Notes: generated by a model from the letters alone, not told the origin. Shown: positions 17,477-27,103, counted from the first letter of the stretch. The stretch is DNA of 64,000 nucleotides from Halalkalibacter alkalisediminis (GCF_028610705.1 NZ_JAQQWT010000003.1:109412-173411); one strand, 5' to 3'. A program made the numbers and translations.

Positions 17477-19024
17477 TTAGTTTTGTTCTTGGTAAGAAGC
17501 GTTGAATTCTTCAATGATCGCATTTCCACCTTGAGATTTCCAGTTTTCAACTGTAGCTTCAAAGCCTGCTTGGTCTGTTTGGCCAAGGATGTAACGAACA
17601 GTTGCATCATCAATCATTTGCTTCAATCTATCACCATCGCGAATAAACGTATCGGAATCAAGTGTAATTGTTGGATTTTGAATTAAATAATCATTGTTAT
17701 CTAATACAAGCTGATCCGCTTTTTGTCTTACTTCATAATCAGTATAAATCATGTACCTACCATTTGTAGCTGGCTCACCAACTTCAAGCGTTAAATAAGG
17801 TCTTACTTCTCGATCAATTTTTTGTTGATCTTCTGTGATAGGAGAAGCTTTACCATCAACAACCTCATAATGCTCTCCCTCTATTCCCCAGTATAGAATG
17901 TTAGCAATCTCTGGATTCATTAGTTGATCATAGAAGCCTAAAATGCTAAGTAATTTTTCCTCAGATTCAACAGCTGATTTAGGGAACATAACCAATTCAC
18001 TGAAACCAGGAATTGCCCATATACCAAATTCTCCATCAGGTCCTACGACGTGATTTTGAACATCAAATTCAATATCTGGATTTAATGCACTTGCGTCATT
18101 ATATAAAGATGTTACATCTTCCATAGAACCAACATACATACCAGCTGTTCCATTAGTTAACAATGCAACTTGGTCTTGTTTACTAGTAACAGGGAAATCT
18201 TGATTAATATAACCATTTGAATGCATTTCACGATAGAACTCTAATGATTCAATGAACTCTGGGAACATGAACTCTGGTAATAGCTCTCCGTCTTTTTCGC
18301 CCCACTCATGAGGAGTACCGAACCAAGAAGCAATTGATTTATAACCTCCATAAACTAAATCACTACGGTCTGCTAAACCAATTGTATCTTTACGACCTGT
18401 TCCATTTGGATCATCTTCAGTAAATGCTCTTACCATTTCCATAAATTCTTCTGTTGTTGTTGGAGCTTCAAGTCCAAGGTTATCTGCCCAATCTTTACGG
18501 TAAATTATACCTTGACGTGATAAAGGTCTTCCTTGGTACACACCATAAAGCTTACCATCTACAGCTGTATTCGCTAAAATTTCTTCATTTAGATTGCTAA
18601 GATATTCAAACTGGTCAAGGTATGGGCCAATTTCCCAAAATTGGTCATTTCGAATAGCATCTTTAAATTGATTTAATTGAGCAAACCCTACACGAACTGC
18701 TTCAGGGAATGAACCTGTTGCAAATGCTGTGTTTAATCTTTCTTCATAGCTACTGTCAGGAACCCACTGGATATCTAATGTATAGCCTGTTTTTTCTTCG
18801 ATTAACTCTTGAACTTTTTTAGCTGGTGTTTCAGCTGTGTGAAGATTCGTCATAATTGAGAATTCAATTGGTTCAATTGAATCTACAGATACATCCGCAC
18901 CACCCTCTGTATCTGCTGGTGCTGGAGTATCGTTTGAAGCGCTTTCATTATTGTTACAAGCAGAAATTAAAACAAGTACCAGTAACGTACAAAAAATAGT
19001 TAAAAGCTTTTTTGACTTAAACAT
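17477..19024 (-). CDS. Extracellular sugar-binding lipoprotein, LplA/YtcQ-like
   Basis: A 515-residue ABC solute-binding protein. The signal peptide ends in the lipobox LISAC, placing lipidated Cys at about residue 23, followed by an acidic, Asn/Ser/Thr-rich linker. The mature body has LplA/YtcQ-family features such as GKLYGVYQGRP and IIYRKDWADNLGL. The size (about 500) matches this family rather than the smaller CUT1 binding proteins. It would capture rhamnogalacturonan or galacturonan oligosaccharides and deliver them to the two permeases downstream. The start follows GGGGG. A -10 (TATAAT, 19043-19048) has only a poor -35, as expected if the AraC regulator encoded upstream activates it. Confidence 0.9.
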   Translation of the reverse strand: MFKSKKLLTIFCTLLVLVLISACNNNESASNDTPAPADTEGGADVSVDSIEPIEFSIMTNLHTAETPAKKVQELIEEKTGYTLDIQWVPDSSYEERLNTAFATGSFPEAVRVGFAQLNQFKDAIRNDQFWEIGPYLDQFEYLSNLNEEILANTAVDGKLYGVYQGRPLSRQGIIYRKDWADNLGLEAPTTTEEFMEMVRAFTEDDPNGTGRKDTIGLADRSDLVYGGYKSIASWFGTPHEWGEKDGELLPEFMFPEFIESLEFYREMHSNGYINQDFPVTSKQDQVALLTNGTAGMYVGSMEDVTSLYNDASALNPDIEFDVQNHVVGPDGEFGIWAIPGFSELVMFPKSAVESEEKLLSILGFYDQLMNPEIANILYWGIEGEHYEVVDGKASPITEDQQKIDREVRPYLTLEVGEPATNGRYMIYTDYEVRQKADQLVLDNNDYLIQNPTITLDSDTFIRDGDRLKQMIDDATVRYILGQTDQAGFEATVENWKSQGGNAIIEEFNASYQEQN

Positions 19025-19115
19025 TTACTAACCCCCACAATTATTATATTTTGATAGTACCATAATTGAAGATCACGAGAACATTCAATTTCGAGATTCA
19101 TAGACATCCAATGTG

Positions 19116-20138
19116 CTATTTTCCTGGGTTCCAACCATCTAATATACTAGTCTTCGTATATCCGTTGGCCTCATCATCTGTTAGTTGATTTCTACAAATA
19201 TTTTCTAGAACACCAGGTCCAAAATTCTTATACTCATAGAAACGAGCATCGGCTGCCAAGAATCCTGACATATCCGTCCAACCTATAGGATGAATATGAG
19301 AACCGAGATAACATTTCATAAAGACTACATTAGCAATCGCATCAGGATCGCCTCCTGGATTGCCACGTTCTACCTAAATAGACAGTATGATCTTGAGCAT
19401 TACTAGTTAGTTTACATCTTAGAAATAAATATCCATATTCTTGATGTCTCGATGTACTAGCTGCTGTCACATAACCATTTACTTCTAAACCGCGATCTAG
19501 AGATTCAATTTCACACTCTTCAAATACAGCCTGAGCTGCCCCAAAAATAAAGTCAACATTGCCTCTCATGTAACATTTGTAAAAGTACTGAGTACCAGAA
19601 TTTGCATAAAGTGTATCCTGATGACCGAGAAAGCGAACATGTTTAAAGATCATCCTTCTTCCACTTGTGTAGGCAGCTACTGCCTGTTTGCCATTAACAT
19701 CTAGCGCGTAGTCAAAAGAATTCTCTATCGTTAGATTTTCAGCCTTGAAATCATCTGCAAAAACATACATACTCGCACTCCCGCTTGTTCCATACAGTTT
19801 TCCACAGTCTTTTTGCTTACCTGCATAATAATCATAAGTAATAATGGTTGTTTTAGCATTTTCCCCAATTAACGAAATGTATGGTTTTGTTTTTGGGACT
19901 CGAACAACTTCCTTCTAGACTCCAGGTTTAATGAAGATCGTAATAGGTTCACTTTGTTCTGGCACTGTGTCAATTGCTTTTTGAATGGAACTAAAATCTC
20001 CCATTCCATCTTTAGAGACAATCAAATAACGTAGCTTTCCTTCAGATTGTTTTCTTTGATGTTTCAATTTCCTCCACCAACTAATGATGAAAAGGAAAGC
20101 ACCGAACTACAACCCGCAAAACCTGAAAGCCCTTTCAT
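19116..20138 (-). pseudogene. Pectin methylesterase (CE8), inactivated
   Basis: A degraded pectinesterase gene. Conserved CE8 parts remain: the N-terminal SKDGMGDFSSIQKAID, GHQDTLYANSG with the acid/base Asp, GNVDFIFGAAQ with the nucleophile Asp, and the C-terminal GWTDMSGF. Lesions are an amber TAG at 19915-19917 in place of the usual Tyr in the GVYKE motif, a frameshift near 19353-19362 after VYLGR, and a probable further frame break near 20066-20076 between a short leader (MKGLSGFAGCSS) and the catalytic body. The gene once lay between the binding protein and the AraC regulator. A single sequencing error could not explain all lesions. Confidence 0.85.
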
Positions 20139-20385
20139 AAATCACCCCCATTACTTATTTACAGTAACAATCCGATGTTGAAATCATTAGAAATAAATAA
20201 GTTGTTACGTTGATGTTAATAGAATTCTGTGGTGAAGTACATAATCATCAACTCATCATGTAAGCACTTACATACCGTTATATCAATGATTACAGACAAA
20301 TCTGATCTAATGATTATGCGTAGTAGCTTTCCTTTTTCCTATTTAATACACTTTCAAAAGAGGGCATACTCCCTTCACGTCAAAA

Positions 20386-20429
20386 AGCATCTTGAAATTT
20401 GGTTGTCTCCAACCTAATCCCAAGATGCT
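20386..20429 (-). terminator. Terminator of the AraC regulator gene
   Basis: On the minus strand AGCATCTTG pairs with CAAGATGCT, with an inner GGTT/AACC pairing in the loop, followed by TTTTT. Confidence 0.65.
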
Positions 20430-20436
20430 CTCCTGA

Positions 20437-22737
20437 TTAGGATATTTTTTTGTACTTTTCACGATACTGTCCTGGTGTCATTTCCTCTTGTTTCTTAAAT
20501 GATCGGATAAAATTTTGAGAGTTCTTATATTTAAGGTTTTCTGCAATTTCTTTAATCGTCATATTTGTTTCGATTAACCACTGTTTTGCTTTTTTGAAGC
20601 GATACATAGCTAGATATTCACTAAATGTGTAATTTGTTTCTTGTTTAAAAACACTGCTTAAATAATTCGCGTTATAATGCAGCTTTGATGCACATTCTTC
20701 TAATGTAATATCTGTATCGTAATTTTTATGAATCAAATCAATGATTTTTTCTGAAAGGTTATGAAACTGAGACTCTTTCCGATCATGGAACACTTTGACC
20801 AATGGCAAAATTAATCGATCTTTAAACCATTGCTCAATCTCTTCCTTCATTTGTAGTTTTAGTAACTCTTCATAAAGCGAAGCATGAAACACTTCAATTT
20901 GTTGAAAACTAACCCCACTTTCTTGTTTAACCATTAACAAATTGTTTAACAAACGCATCATTGATATTTGATACTCTCTTGGTGATTGTGTGTTTTTAAA
21001 TGCTTTCGTCATCCAAACAGAAAGGAATTCTAGTGATTTTTCTTCATCTGCTAATTTTATAGCAACTAGCAACTCTTCTTCGGTGCGCTTAGGATAATCA
21101 AAAATAACAGAGTGTTTTCCCGAGTTGATACTGCTAAAGTGAACAATAACTCCTTTTCCCAACTGCATTCGATGCTTAAGTGCTTCTATTCCTTCCCTAT
21201 ACCCTCGTTTTGCTTCCTTTATCTCAGAGAACGGCATGCTCACTCCAATACTAACTGTCATGTTAAGTGTATTCTTAATATGACTTTGTACCTTTTCAGT
21301 TACCTCATAGACCGTATCTTTTATAACATCCTCATTTTCGTTAAAACCCATTAATATAACTAACGTTTGATCAATCCATACGGTTGGAAGTCTTTTCTGC
21401 CTATCAATCGTTTCTTCAACGATATTTTTTACCGCAAAAGATATTTTTTCAAGATCCATAGATTCGTAACTGTTTTTTTCAAGACCATCTACGTGTAATG
21501 TACAAACCGTCATCTCTTTCCAATTTCCGACTACTTTATCCAACTGAAAATAATTTAAATTCTCAGTAATTTCACTCGTTTTGTAGTTCCCTGTAAATAA
21601 ACGATCAAGGAATAATGACTTAACTTGTTGAGTGTGTTCTCGTAGCTCCACTTCTAAATTAGCTTTAGAAGAAAATAGGTCATTAATATGTGCTTCAATG
21701 ATTTCCAATTCATTTTTCTTGTTCCGATCTTGATCGGGCCAATTCTTTTCAATATATCCAACTAATTTATTGACAGGTGAGTACAATTTCCGACTAATGA
21801 TCCAGATATATAGGATACATGTTAGGACGATGAAGGTAATGACAAAGAACGTAAACCAACCGATCTTCTTACTTTCTTGCGTTAGCATATCAATTGAATT
21901 AAAAGAAATATAATTCCAGTTGTTAAAATCAGATTTATTATACGTAACGGTATATGGATATTCTTTCGATCCAACATCAAACTGACCTGTTTTTTCTGTG
22001 AACCCATCGAGGGAATCAATGTATTTCGTATCTAATAAGGATTTTCCAATTAACGATTGATCTCGATGAACGATAATTTGATAGTTTTCATCCGTAATCA
22101 TTACTTCATCGGAAAGTTCATCCACATTAATCATTTCAGCTAAACTGCAGCTTGGAATATTAGTGAATGCCAGTCCATACTTAGAACTTAATTTAGGTGG
22201 AAGTTTCTTTACTAAACTTATTGTATGAGGGCAATTCCGTCCAGAAATCGGCTTCGAAAAAGCTTCATTTTCTAGCAATAGCCATGTAGTATTATGCTCT
22301 AAATCAAGATAGGATAAGTAAACCTCTTCATCAGGGTGTTCATTCAGTCGAGACAAACCGGAGTTATTCACAATCCAGTTTTCTTGAAAGTTTAAGAGAA
22401 TGACCTCGTCTACTTTAGTATCAAAGGATCTGATATTACTTAACTCTTGTCTTAACTCTCTATAGATCGAGAAATCTTCTGCTAATAATGGTCTTCTAAT
22501 GACAGAATCCATTAAAGGTGAATCAATTGTGCTACTTACACTATGATGGACCGTTACTAACACTTGCTCAATATTTGATTGTATTTGTCTAATAATTTGA
22601 ACCTTTTCATGATTCACTTTCTCCTGTATATGTTTTGAAGATTGGACATACGAAAAAACACCTACTATTATGACAGGAATGATACTGGCAATGCTCGCAA
22701 AAATAATTAGTTTCGTAAGTAAGCTCTGATTTCTCAT
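20437..22737 (-). CDS. Membrane-anchored AraC-family regulator, YesS/YtdP-like
   Basis: A 766-residue regulator. A transmembrane helix near residues 10-32 and a second near 295-320 flank an extracellular sensor domain of about 260 residues. After the second helix come a linker, a GGDEF-like degenerate region (VSIGVSMPFSEIKEAKRGYREG) and, over the last 100 residues, two AraC helix-turn-helices (EECASKLHYNANYLSSVFK and IKEIAENLKYKNSQNFIRSF). Size and layout match B. subtilis YesS (RhgR) and YtdP, which control rhamnogalacturonan genes. It probably senses the solute outside the cell and activates the adjacent importer. The start is the ATG after AAAGGAGGT; the GTG six codons earlier overlaps that site. 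Confidence 0.85.
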   Translation of the reverse strand: MRNQSLLTKLIIFASIASIIPVIIVGVFSYVQSSKHIQEKVNHEKVQIIRQIQSNIEQVLVTVHHSVSSTIDSPLMDSVIRRPLLAEDFSIYRELRQELSNIRSFDTKVDEVILLNFQENWIVNNSGLSRLNEHPDEEVYLSYLDLEHNTTWLLLENEAFSKPISGRNCPHTISLVKKLPPKLSSKYGLAFTNIPSCSLAEMINVDELSDEVMITDENYQIIVHRDQSLIGKSLLDTKYIDSLDGFTEKTGQFDVGSKEYPYTVTYNKSDFNNWNYISFNSIDMLTQESKKIGWFTFFVITFIVLTCILYIWIISRKLYSPVNKLVGYIEKNWPDQDRNKKNELEIIEAHINDLFSSKANLEVELREHTQQVKSLFLDRLFTGNYKTSEITENLNYFQLDKVVGNWKEMTVCTLHVDGLEKNSYESMDLEKISFAVKNIVEETIDRQKRLPTVWIDQTLVILMGFNENEDVIKDTVYEVTEKVQSHIKNTLNMTVSIGVSMPFSEIKEAKRGYREGIEALKHRMQLGKGVIVHFSSINSGKHSVIFDYPKRTEEELLVAIKLADEEKSLEFLSVWMTKAFKNTQSPREYQISMMRLLNNLLMVKQESGVSFQQIEVFHASLYEELLKLQMKEEIEQWFKDRLILPLVKVFHDRKESQFHNLSEKIIDLIHKNYDTDITLEECASKLHYNANYLSSVFKQETNYTFSEYLAMYRFKKAKQWLIETNMTIKEIAENLKYKNSQNFIRSFKKQEEMTPGQYREKYKKIS

Positions 22738-22784
22738 AAAGCAACCTCCTTTCACTTTGTTATAGCTTCTCTATTGATAATATT

Positions 22785-22798
22785 TGAAAGGGCTTTCA
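22785..22798. promoter_or_regulatory. Degenerate cre-like palindrome upstream of the AraC regulator
   Basis: TGAAAGGGCTTTCA differs by one central base from the ideal TGAAAGCGCTTTCA. A site with the same central deviation (TGAAAAGGTTTTCA) lies at 28581-28594 upstream of uxaC. Because the central CG is lost, CcpA binding is doubtful. Confidence 0.3.
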
Positions 22799-22896
22799 TA
22801 ACAATTAGGAGAAATATGTCACATAATTGTTGTAATTCATGAAATTTATTATAACATAACATCCTCATTCCATGTTTATCATTATCAAACATTACG

Positions 22897-22981
22897 AAAA
22901 AGTCAGCCACTCTTTAAAGAGGTCATTGAAAAAGGTAGAGGTTTACCTTTTCAATGGCCTCCTAAGAGTGGCTGACTTTTT
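22897..22981. terminator. Very long two-part hairpin terminator
   Basis: AAAAAGTCAGCCACTCTT pairs with AAGAGTGGCTGACTTTTT as outer stem. Inside it, GAGGTCATTGAAAAAGGT pairs nearly perfectly with TACCTTTTCAATGGCCTC. It overlaps the stop codon of the TIM-barrel gene and ends that transcript; A and T flanks make it bidirectional. Confidence 0.8.
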
Positions 22982-23804
22982 ATACGTGCGAACGCATACG
23001 TTCAATGAATTCTTTTACCTCAAGCATTTCCTCAGGTTTCGTATGTTCCATTATAATGTCGCACATAGGCTTATTTTGGTTTAATAATTTTAAATACAAC
23101 TCATAATTCATTTTTCCTTTACCAGGGGTTACAGTTTGGATTTCTCCCTTTTCATCAATCATACGGTCTTTTGCATGACAGGCAACAATCCGGTCTCCTA
23201 AAAGGTCAAAGGCCTCTTGAATGACTTGATCTTGGTTGTGAAAATTCTCCACTGTTAATAAGTTCCCTGGATCTAATACAACCCCAAAATGAGAAGAGGG
23301 CAATTCATCAAGCATTTGTTTTAATGCTTTTGCCGTACCAATTAAATGTCCATTAGCTGGTTCAATTCCAATTGTTACTCCCCACTTTTCTGCTTCCTCT
23401 ACTAATTCTTTAAGAGATACTTTTAACGTTATCCAATCTTGTTCAGTAAAATCTTCGTTTGGTATTTTCCCTACTTCTACCGCAACAATCGGAGCACCAA
23501 ATAATGGAGCATAACGAAGGATTTCCTTAAAACGTGCAAGGTTCTCTTCTCTTTTTTTTACATCTCGATCAAACAGATGTAGATAACAAGCGAGAATGGA
23601 TATAGAAACCTCGTTATTGTTGAATTCACTTGCAATATTCCTCACTAATCCAGGACTTAACATTCCTGGTTTTTGAAATTCATAATCGCTGATCGCTTTC
23701 CAGATTGCTAACTGCACATGTTCAATCCCATAAGATCCAACTGTTTCGGCTAATTGTTGATAAGGTTGTTTCCCAAACAAATGAGCTAATACTCCTACTG
23801 TCAC
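22980..23804 (-). CDS. Sugar phosphate isomerase/epimerase-type TIM-barrel protein
   Basis: A 274-residue member of the xylose isomerase-like TIM-barrel (AP_endonuc_2) superfamily. The four expected metal ligands are visible: Glu148 (GIEPANG), Asp178 (VLDPGN), His210 (CHAKD) and Glu253 (MEHTKP). Such proteins isomerise or epimerise keto-sugars or act on related small molecules. The gene ends the GH28/acetylesterase operon, so a role in handling an unusual sugar from rhamnogalacturonan is likely, but the substrate is unknown. Confidence 0.75.
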   Translation of the reverse strand: MTVGVLAHLFGKQPYQQLAETVGSYGIEHVQLAIWKAISDYEFQKPGMLSPGLVRNIASEFNNNEVSISILACYLHLFDRDVKKREENLARFKEILRYAPLFGAPIVAVEVGKIPNEDFTEQDWITLKVSLKELVEEAEKWGVTIGIEPANGHLIGTAKALKQMLDELPSSHFGVVLDPGNLLTVENFHNQDQVIQEAFDLLGDRIVACHAKDRMIDEKGEIQTVTPGKGKMNYELYLKLLNQNKPMCDIIMEHTKPEEMLEVKEFIERMRSHV

Positions 23805-23843
23805 CTGAATTCCCCCTTGTATACTTACATTTGTAACTAAGAA

Positions 23844-25370
23844 TTAAAGTTTAACCTGCTCGCTGTCCACTTCAGTTGCAATCGAAATGGACTGTAATGC
23901 GGAATTACTCATAATCTCTTTCGTCTTTACTCCTGATATATAGAGAAAAGGTTTGGCATTGCTCTGACTACTAATGTCTTTCATTTTGATGTTCCGACCA
24001 TTATGTAATGCAAACAATGCTCCATTTTTTACATTCATTACTATATTTGAGAACATAGCACCGATACATTCAGAGCATACAATTCCCTGTTGTGAAGTAA
24101 TGGATAGATTGTGAAAAGTCAGGTTGGCTAACGGCATCTCTGGAAGACCATTTACTTTAATCGCGGTTTTAGCACCTTTACATATGATATTTCGAATATC
24201 AATATTTCGAAATATTGGTGTTTTCTCCGACACCTTTTCATCTGTTAATACTTCTTCTCCATCAAGTTCATAGAACATATGAAAGACAATCGCTTCATTC
24301 TTCATATTCATCATTCGAATTCCATCTATGGTGATCTTCTCAACGATCCCCCCTCTACCACGGGTACTTTTAAATCGTAGGCCGACATCTGTTCCAAAAA
24401 ACGTACAATCACTAATGTGTATATTTCGAATTCCCCCGGACATTTCACTCCCGATGACAAATCCACCATGTCCGCTATATACTTGACACCCTCTAATCGT
24501 TATATCCTCACATGGTTTAGCTATCGTACGCCCAGCCTCATCCTTCCCAGATTTAAGACAGATTGCATCGTCCCCAACATCAAACGTACAATTTTCAACA
24601 AGCCCATACCGACAAGACTCCAAGTCAAGACCATCTCCATTTTGAGAAAACCACGGATTACGGACTGTAATATTTCGAACCGTGATTTGTTCACATATCC
24701 ATGGATGCAAACACCATGCAGCTGAATTTTGAAAAGTCGGCCCTTCAATTAAAATGTATTTGCTTCTTCGTAAGCTTAATAGATTAGGCCTCAAAAAGTC
24801 TCGATATGGCTCAAAGTCTTCAATTTTCTTGGAACCACTCTTACGAAGAGACTGAAAAGCCTTTTTTCCCTCTAGTGCTTGTGCAGTAGGCCACCAAACT
24901 TCCGACTCAACAACTCCACCAGATTGCGTTAATTTCTCCCATTCCGATTCAGTCATTTTAAAACGTTTTACCGGCCTCCAAGCTTCACCTGCTCCATCAA
25001 TGACACCGTTTCCGGTTATCGCAACATGTTCCAATCCTTCTCCATCTAATGGTGACCTGCATCTGACGGTTTCTTCCCCTTCAAAGGAGGATAGGATTAA
25101 TGGGTAGTCATCAAAATTAGAACTAAACAGCAGCAAAGCACCTGCTTCTAAGTGCAAATTAAGTTTACTTGTTAATTGAATCGGACCTGTAAACCATACA
25201 CCGGCAGGAATGATTACCTTCCCACCACCAGCATCTTTACATACTTCTATTACTCTTTTAAACACAGATGAATTATCAAAGATTCCGTCTCCAATAGCAC
25301 CATAATCAGTTATTAAATAGGATCTATTTGGAATATCCGGTAAGGTAATTATCTGATCAGCCATCTTCAT
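23844..25370 (-). CDS. GH28 glycosidase, second paralogue (cytoplasmic)
   Basis: A 508-residue beta-helix protein without signal peptide. GH28 motifs run in order: NGDGLDLES, VGDDAICLKSG, GHGGFVIGSE and RFKSTRGRGG. Compared with the first GH28 it has an insertion of charged sequence around residues 135-180 and a different C-terminus, so the two probably split exo-polygalacturonase and rhamnogalacturonan-type activity. The start overlaps the preceding acetylesterase gene by 14 bases; AAGGAGGT lies just upstream. A second ATG two codons later is also possible. Confidence 0.85.
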   Translation of the reverse strand: MKMADQIITLPDIPNRSYLITDYGAIGDGIFDNSSVFKRVIEVCKDAGGGKVIIPAGVWFTGPIQLTSKLNLHLEAGALLLFSSNFDDYPLILSSFEGEETVRCRSPLDGEGLEHVAITGNGVIDGAGEAWRPVKRFKMTESEWEKLTQSGGVVESEVWWPTAQALEGKKAFQSLRKSGSKKIEDFEPYRDFLRPNLLSLRRSKYILIEGPTFQNSAAWCLHPWICEQITVRNITVRNPWFSQNGDGLDLESCRYGLVENCTFDVGDDAICLKSGKDEAGRTIAKPCEDITIRGCQVYSGHGGFVIGSEMSGGIRNIHISDCTFFGTDVGLRFKSTRGRGGIVEKITIDGIRMMNMKNEAIVFHMFYELDGEEVLTDEKVSEKTPIFRNIDIRNIICKGAKTAIKVNGLPEMPLANLTFHNLSITSQQGIVCSECIGAMFSNIVMNVKNGALFALHNGRNIKMKDISSQSNAKPFLYISGVKTKEIMSNSALQSISIATEVDSEQVKL

Positions 25371-26058
25371 AGGTACCTCCTTCAGTTATATATCGAGCTA
25401 AGGGTAAGCTCTGTTCTGTAATTCCTTCTATAATTAGTTCAACCATTTCCCGAGCTCCATATTCAGAAAAATGAGTATCATCCTGAATACCTTGAACATA
25501 ATTTGGATGTTCTCCAGGTTCAATCCATAAAAATAGCTGTTTCGTCTGATCTGGACCTAGTTGTTCAAAGAGGATTTTGCTTTTCAAAGTTAAATCGATA
25601 AGCGGGACATTTTTTTCTTCTGCGAGTTTTTTCATAGCAACTGGGTATTGACCGTGCGTTTCAATAATACGTCCATCATCATCAAAGCTTCTTCTTTGAA
25701 TAGAAGTTAAAAAAATGGGATGAGCCCCTTTTTTGTGTGCCACCTCAATGTAATGTGTAAGATAGTATTTATAAGACGACTCAGGATCCGTATAGCGTTT
25801 TTTATCTACTTTTGCATCGTTGTGCCCAAATTGAATGAGAAAATAATCGCCCGGCATTAGTTGTGCCTCAATGACCTTTAACCTTCCCTCATCTATAAAG
25901 CTTTTTGAGCTTCTTCCAGATGAAGCATGATTATGAACCGTTACATTTGAGGTAAAGAACCTTCCCAACACTTGTCCCCAACCTGCTCTTGGTGATCTTG
26001 ATTCAGCATAACTCGAAGCTGTAGAGTCACCTGCTATAAAAACATTGATGTTTGACAT
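25357..26058 (-). CDS. Rhamnogalacturonan acetylesterase (SGNH hydrolase, CE12)
   Basis: A 233-residue SGNH/GDSL esterase like B. subtilis RhgT (YesT) and YesY. Block I is GDSTAS with Ser12, block II has Gly48 (SSGRS), block III is GHND with Asn80 and block V is DDTHFSEYG with the Asp and His196. These enzymes remove acetyl groups from rhamnogalacturonan galacturonates so that hydrolases can act. The absence of a signal peptide agrees with the other enzymes in the island. It is the first gene of an operon with the second GH28 and the TIM-barrel protein and has a good promoter. Confidence 0.9.
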   Translation of the reverse strand: MSNINVFIAGDSTASSYAESRSPRAGWGQVLGRFFTSNVTVHNHASSGRSSKSFIDEGRLKVIEAQLMPGDYFLIQFGHNDAKVDKKRYTDPESSYKYYLTHYIEVAHKKGAHPIFLTSIQRRSFDDDGRIIETHGQYPVAMKKLAEEKNVPLIDLTLKSKILFEQLGPDQTKQLFLWIEPGEHPNYVQGIQDDTHFSEYGAREMVELIIEGITEQSLPLARYITEGGTYEDG

Positions 26059-26082
26059 ATGCCACCCCCGTATTTATGTCTG

Positions 26083-26111
26083 ATTATATGGAAGGACTGA
26101 AGGTACGTAAA
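26083..26111 (-). promoter_or_regulatory. Promoter of the acetylesterase operon
   Basis: Minus-strand TTTACG (-35) and TATAAT (-10) are exactly 17 bases apart, about 25 bases before the gene start. Confidence 0.6.
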
Positions 26112-26132
26112 TAATCATTACATTAGGTGACA

Positions 26133-26156
26133 AGCAAACGCTTGATAGCGCTTGCT
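26133..26156. promoter_or_regulatory. Inverted repeat with cre-like half upstream of the acetylesterase promoter
   Basis: AGCAAACGCT and AGCGCTTGCT form a 10-bp dyad with one mismatch around TGAT. TGATAGCGCTTGCT differs by one base from the cre consensus TGWAARCGYTWNCW. It sits about 25 bases upstream of the -35, a place more usual for activators. Confidence 0.4.
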
Positions 26157-26231
26157 CGAGGACGGATAATCATTTCCTCAGTAGAGAAAAATCGCAGCAT
26201 TAGTAGATCCCCTACATCTTTTGTATCATTT

Positions 26232-26981
26232 TTATAAAATATCTGTCGTATCCTCCATGGAGCGGTAACCTAGTTCTGTTTTAGCCTTTAACATATCCCA
26301 CGGCTTCCCTGGGTTATCCGACACACCATAGTAAGTACCAAATGGTAGGTTGGAGTCAATCGCAGAAGTAAAAAGCCCAATCAAATCTGTATCTGTTAGT
26401 AAGGTCTTTTTTAATCGATCGTTTGCTTCTACGTCCTCTTTAGACACATCTTTCGGCACAGAACCAATACGAATGTTCATGACAGAAATCCCTTCTTCGG
26501 CCGAAAAAAGAAAACCAATCTGCTCAGAGGCAAACTTTAAAACACCATATAATCCCCGTGAGCAAGGAACATCATTTACATTAATCTCTCTTCCAAGCAG
26601 GGAATTTCCATTTTCTTCATAAAAATCTGTCACATGATTCGTACTAGCAAAAATGACTTTTGGGATCTTCCTCAATGTGGCTGTATGTAGGATGTAATAA
26701 GTTGCTTTAAAAAAGATGTCAGTCATATGTTCGAATGTCTCGACTTCATCGATCGCATGTGAGGTTTCTGTATTCAATAAGTTTATAAGGACATCTGCTT
26801 CTGGTACTTTTTCTGTAAGTTCATGTAGGTTCGTTGCATCCACTTCTATAAAATGTGCATCACTTACTTCTTCATTTTTCTGTTGATCCATAATAACGAC
26901 CTGATGCTCATTTTTTAAAAATGCTTTTGTAAGAATAATGCCAACAGTACCTGCACCACCGATTATTACTATTTTTTTCAT
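26232..26981 (-). CDS. NAD-dependent epimerase/dehydratase-family protein, uronate dehydrogenase-like
   Basis: A 249-residue extended-SDR protein. The NAD-binding motif GGAGTVG is at residues 8-14 and the active-site Tyr-x3-Lys is YGVLK near residue 140, with a supporting Ser in FASTNH. Size and the SRGLYGVLKFASEQ region recall uronate dehydrogenases, which oxidise galacturonate or glucuronate to the aldarolactone; a sugar-nucleotide epimerase is less likely at this length. It lies downstream of uxaC, offering a second possible fate for galacturonate. The start was set at the ATG behind AAAGGAAG; an upstream extension of 26 residues has no support. Confidence 0.65.
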   Translation of the reverse strand: MKKIVIIGGAGTVGIILTKAFLKNEHQVVIMDQQKNEEVSDAHFIEVDATNLHELTEKVPEADVLINLLNTETSHAIDEVETFEHMTDIFFKATYYILHTATLRKIPKVIFASTNHVTDFYEENGNSLLGREINVNDVPCSRGLYGVLKFASEQIGFLFSAEEGISVMNIRIGSVPKDVSKEDVEANDRLKKTLLTDTDLIGLFTSAIDSNLPFGTYYGVSDNPGKPWDMLKAKTELGYRSMEDTTDIL

Positions 26982-27062
26982 TTCACACACTTCCTTTTTA
27001 AACTTTAACCATCCAATAGGTTTTCCTTTTAAAAGATAAGTATGTAAAAAATAGACCATATT

Positions 27063-27103
27063 AAAAAAGCTACTGAAAAAGGTGACGTACCTTTTTCAGT
27101 AGC
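27063..27103 (-). terminator. Terminator after uxaC
   Basis: GCTACTGAAAAAGGT pairs perfectly with ACCTTTTTCAGTAGC over five bases and is followed on the minus strand by TTTTTT. The core AAAAAGGT/ACCTTTTT recurs in other hairpins of the island. Confidence 0.8.
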
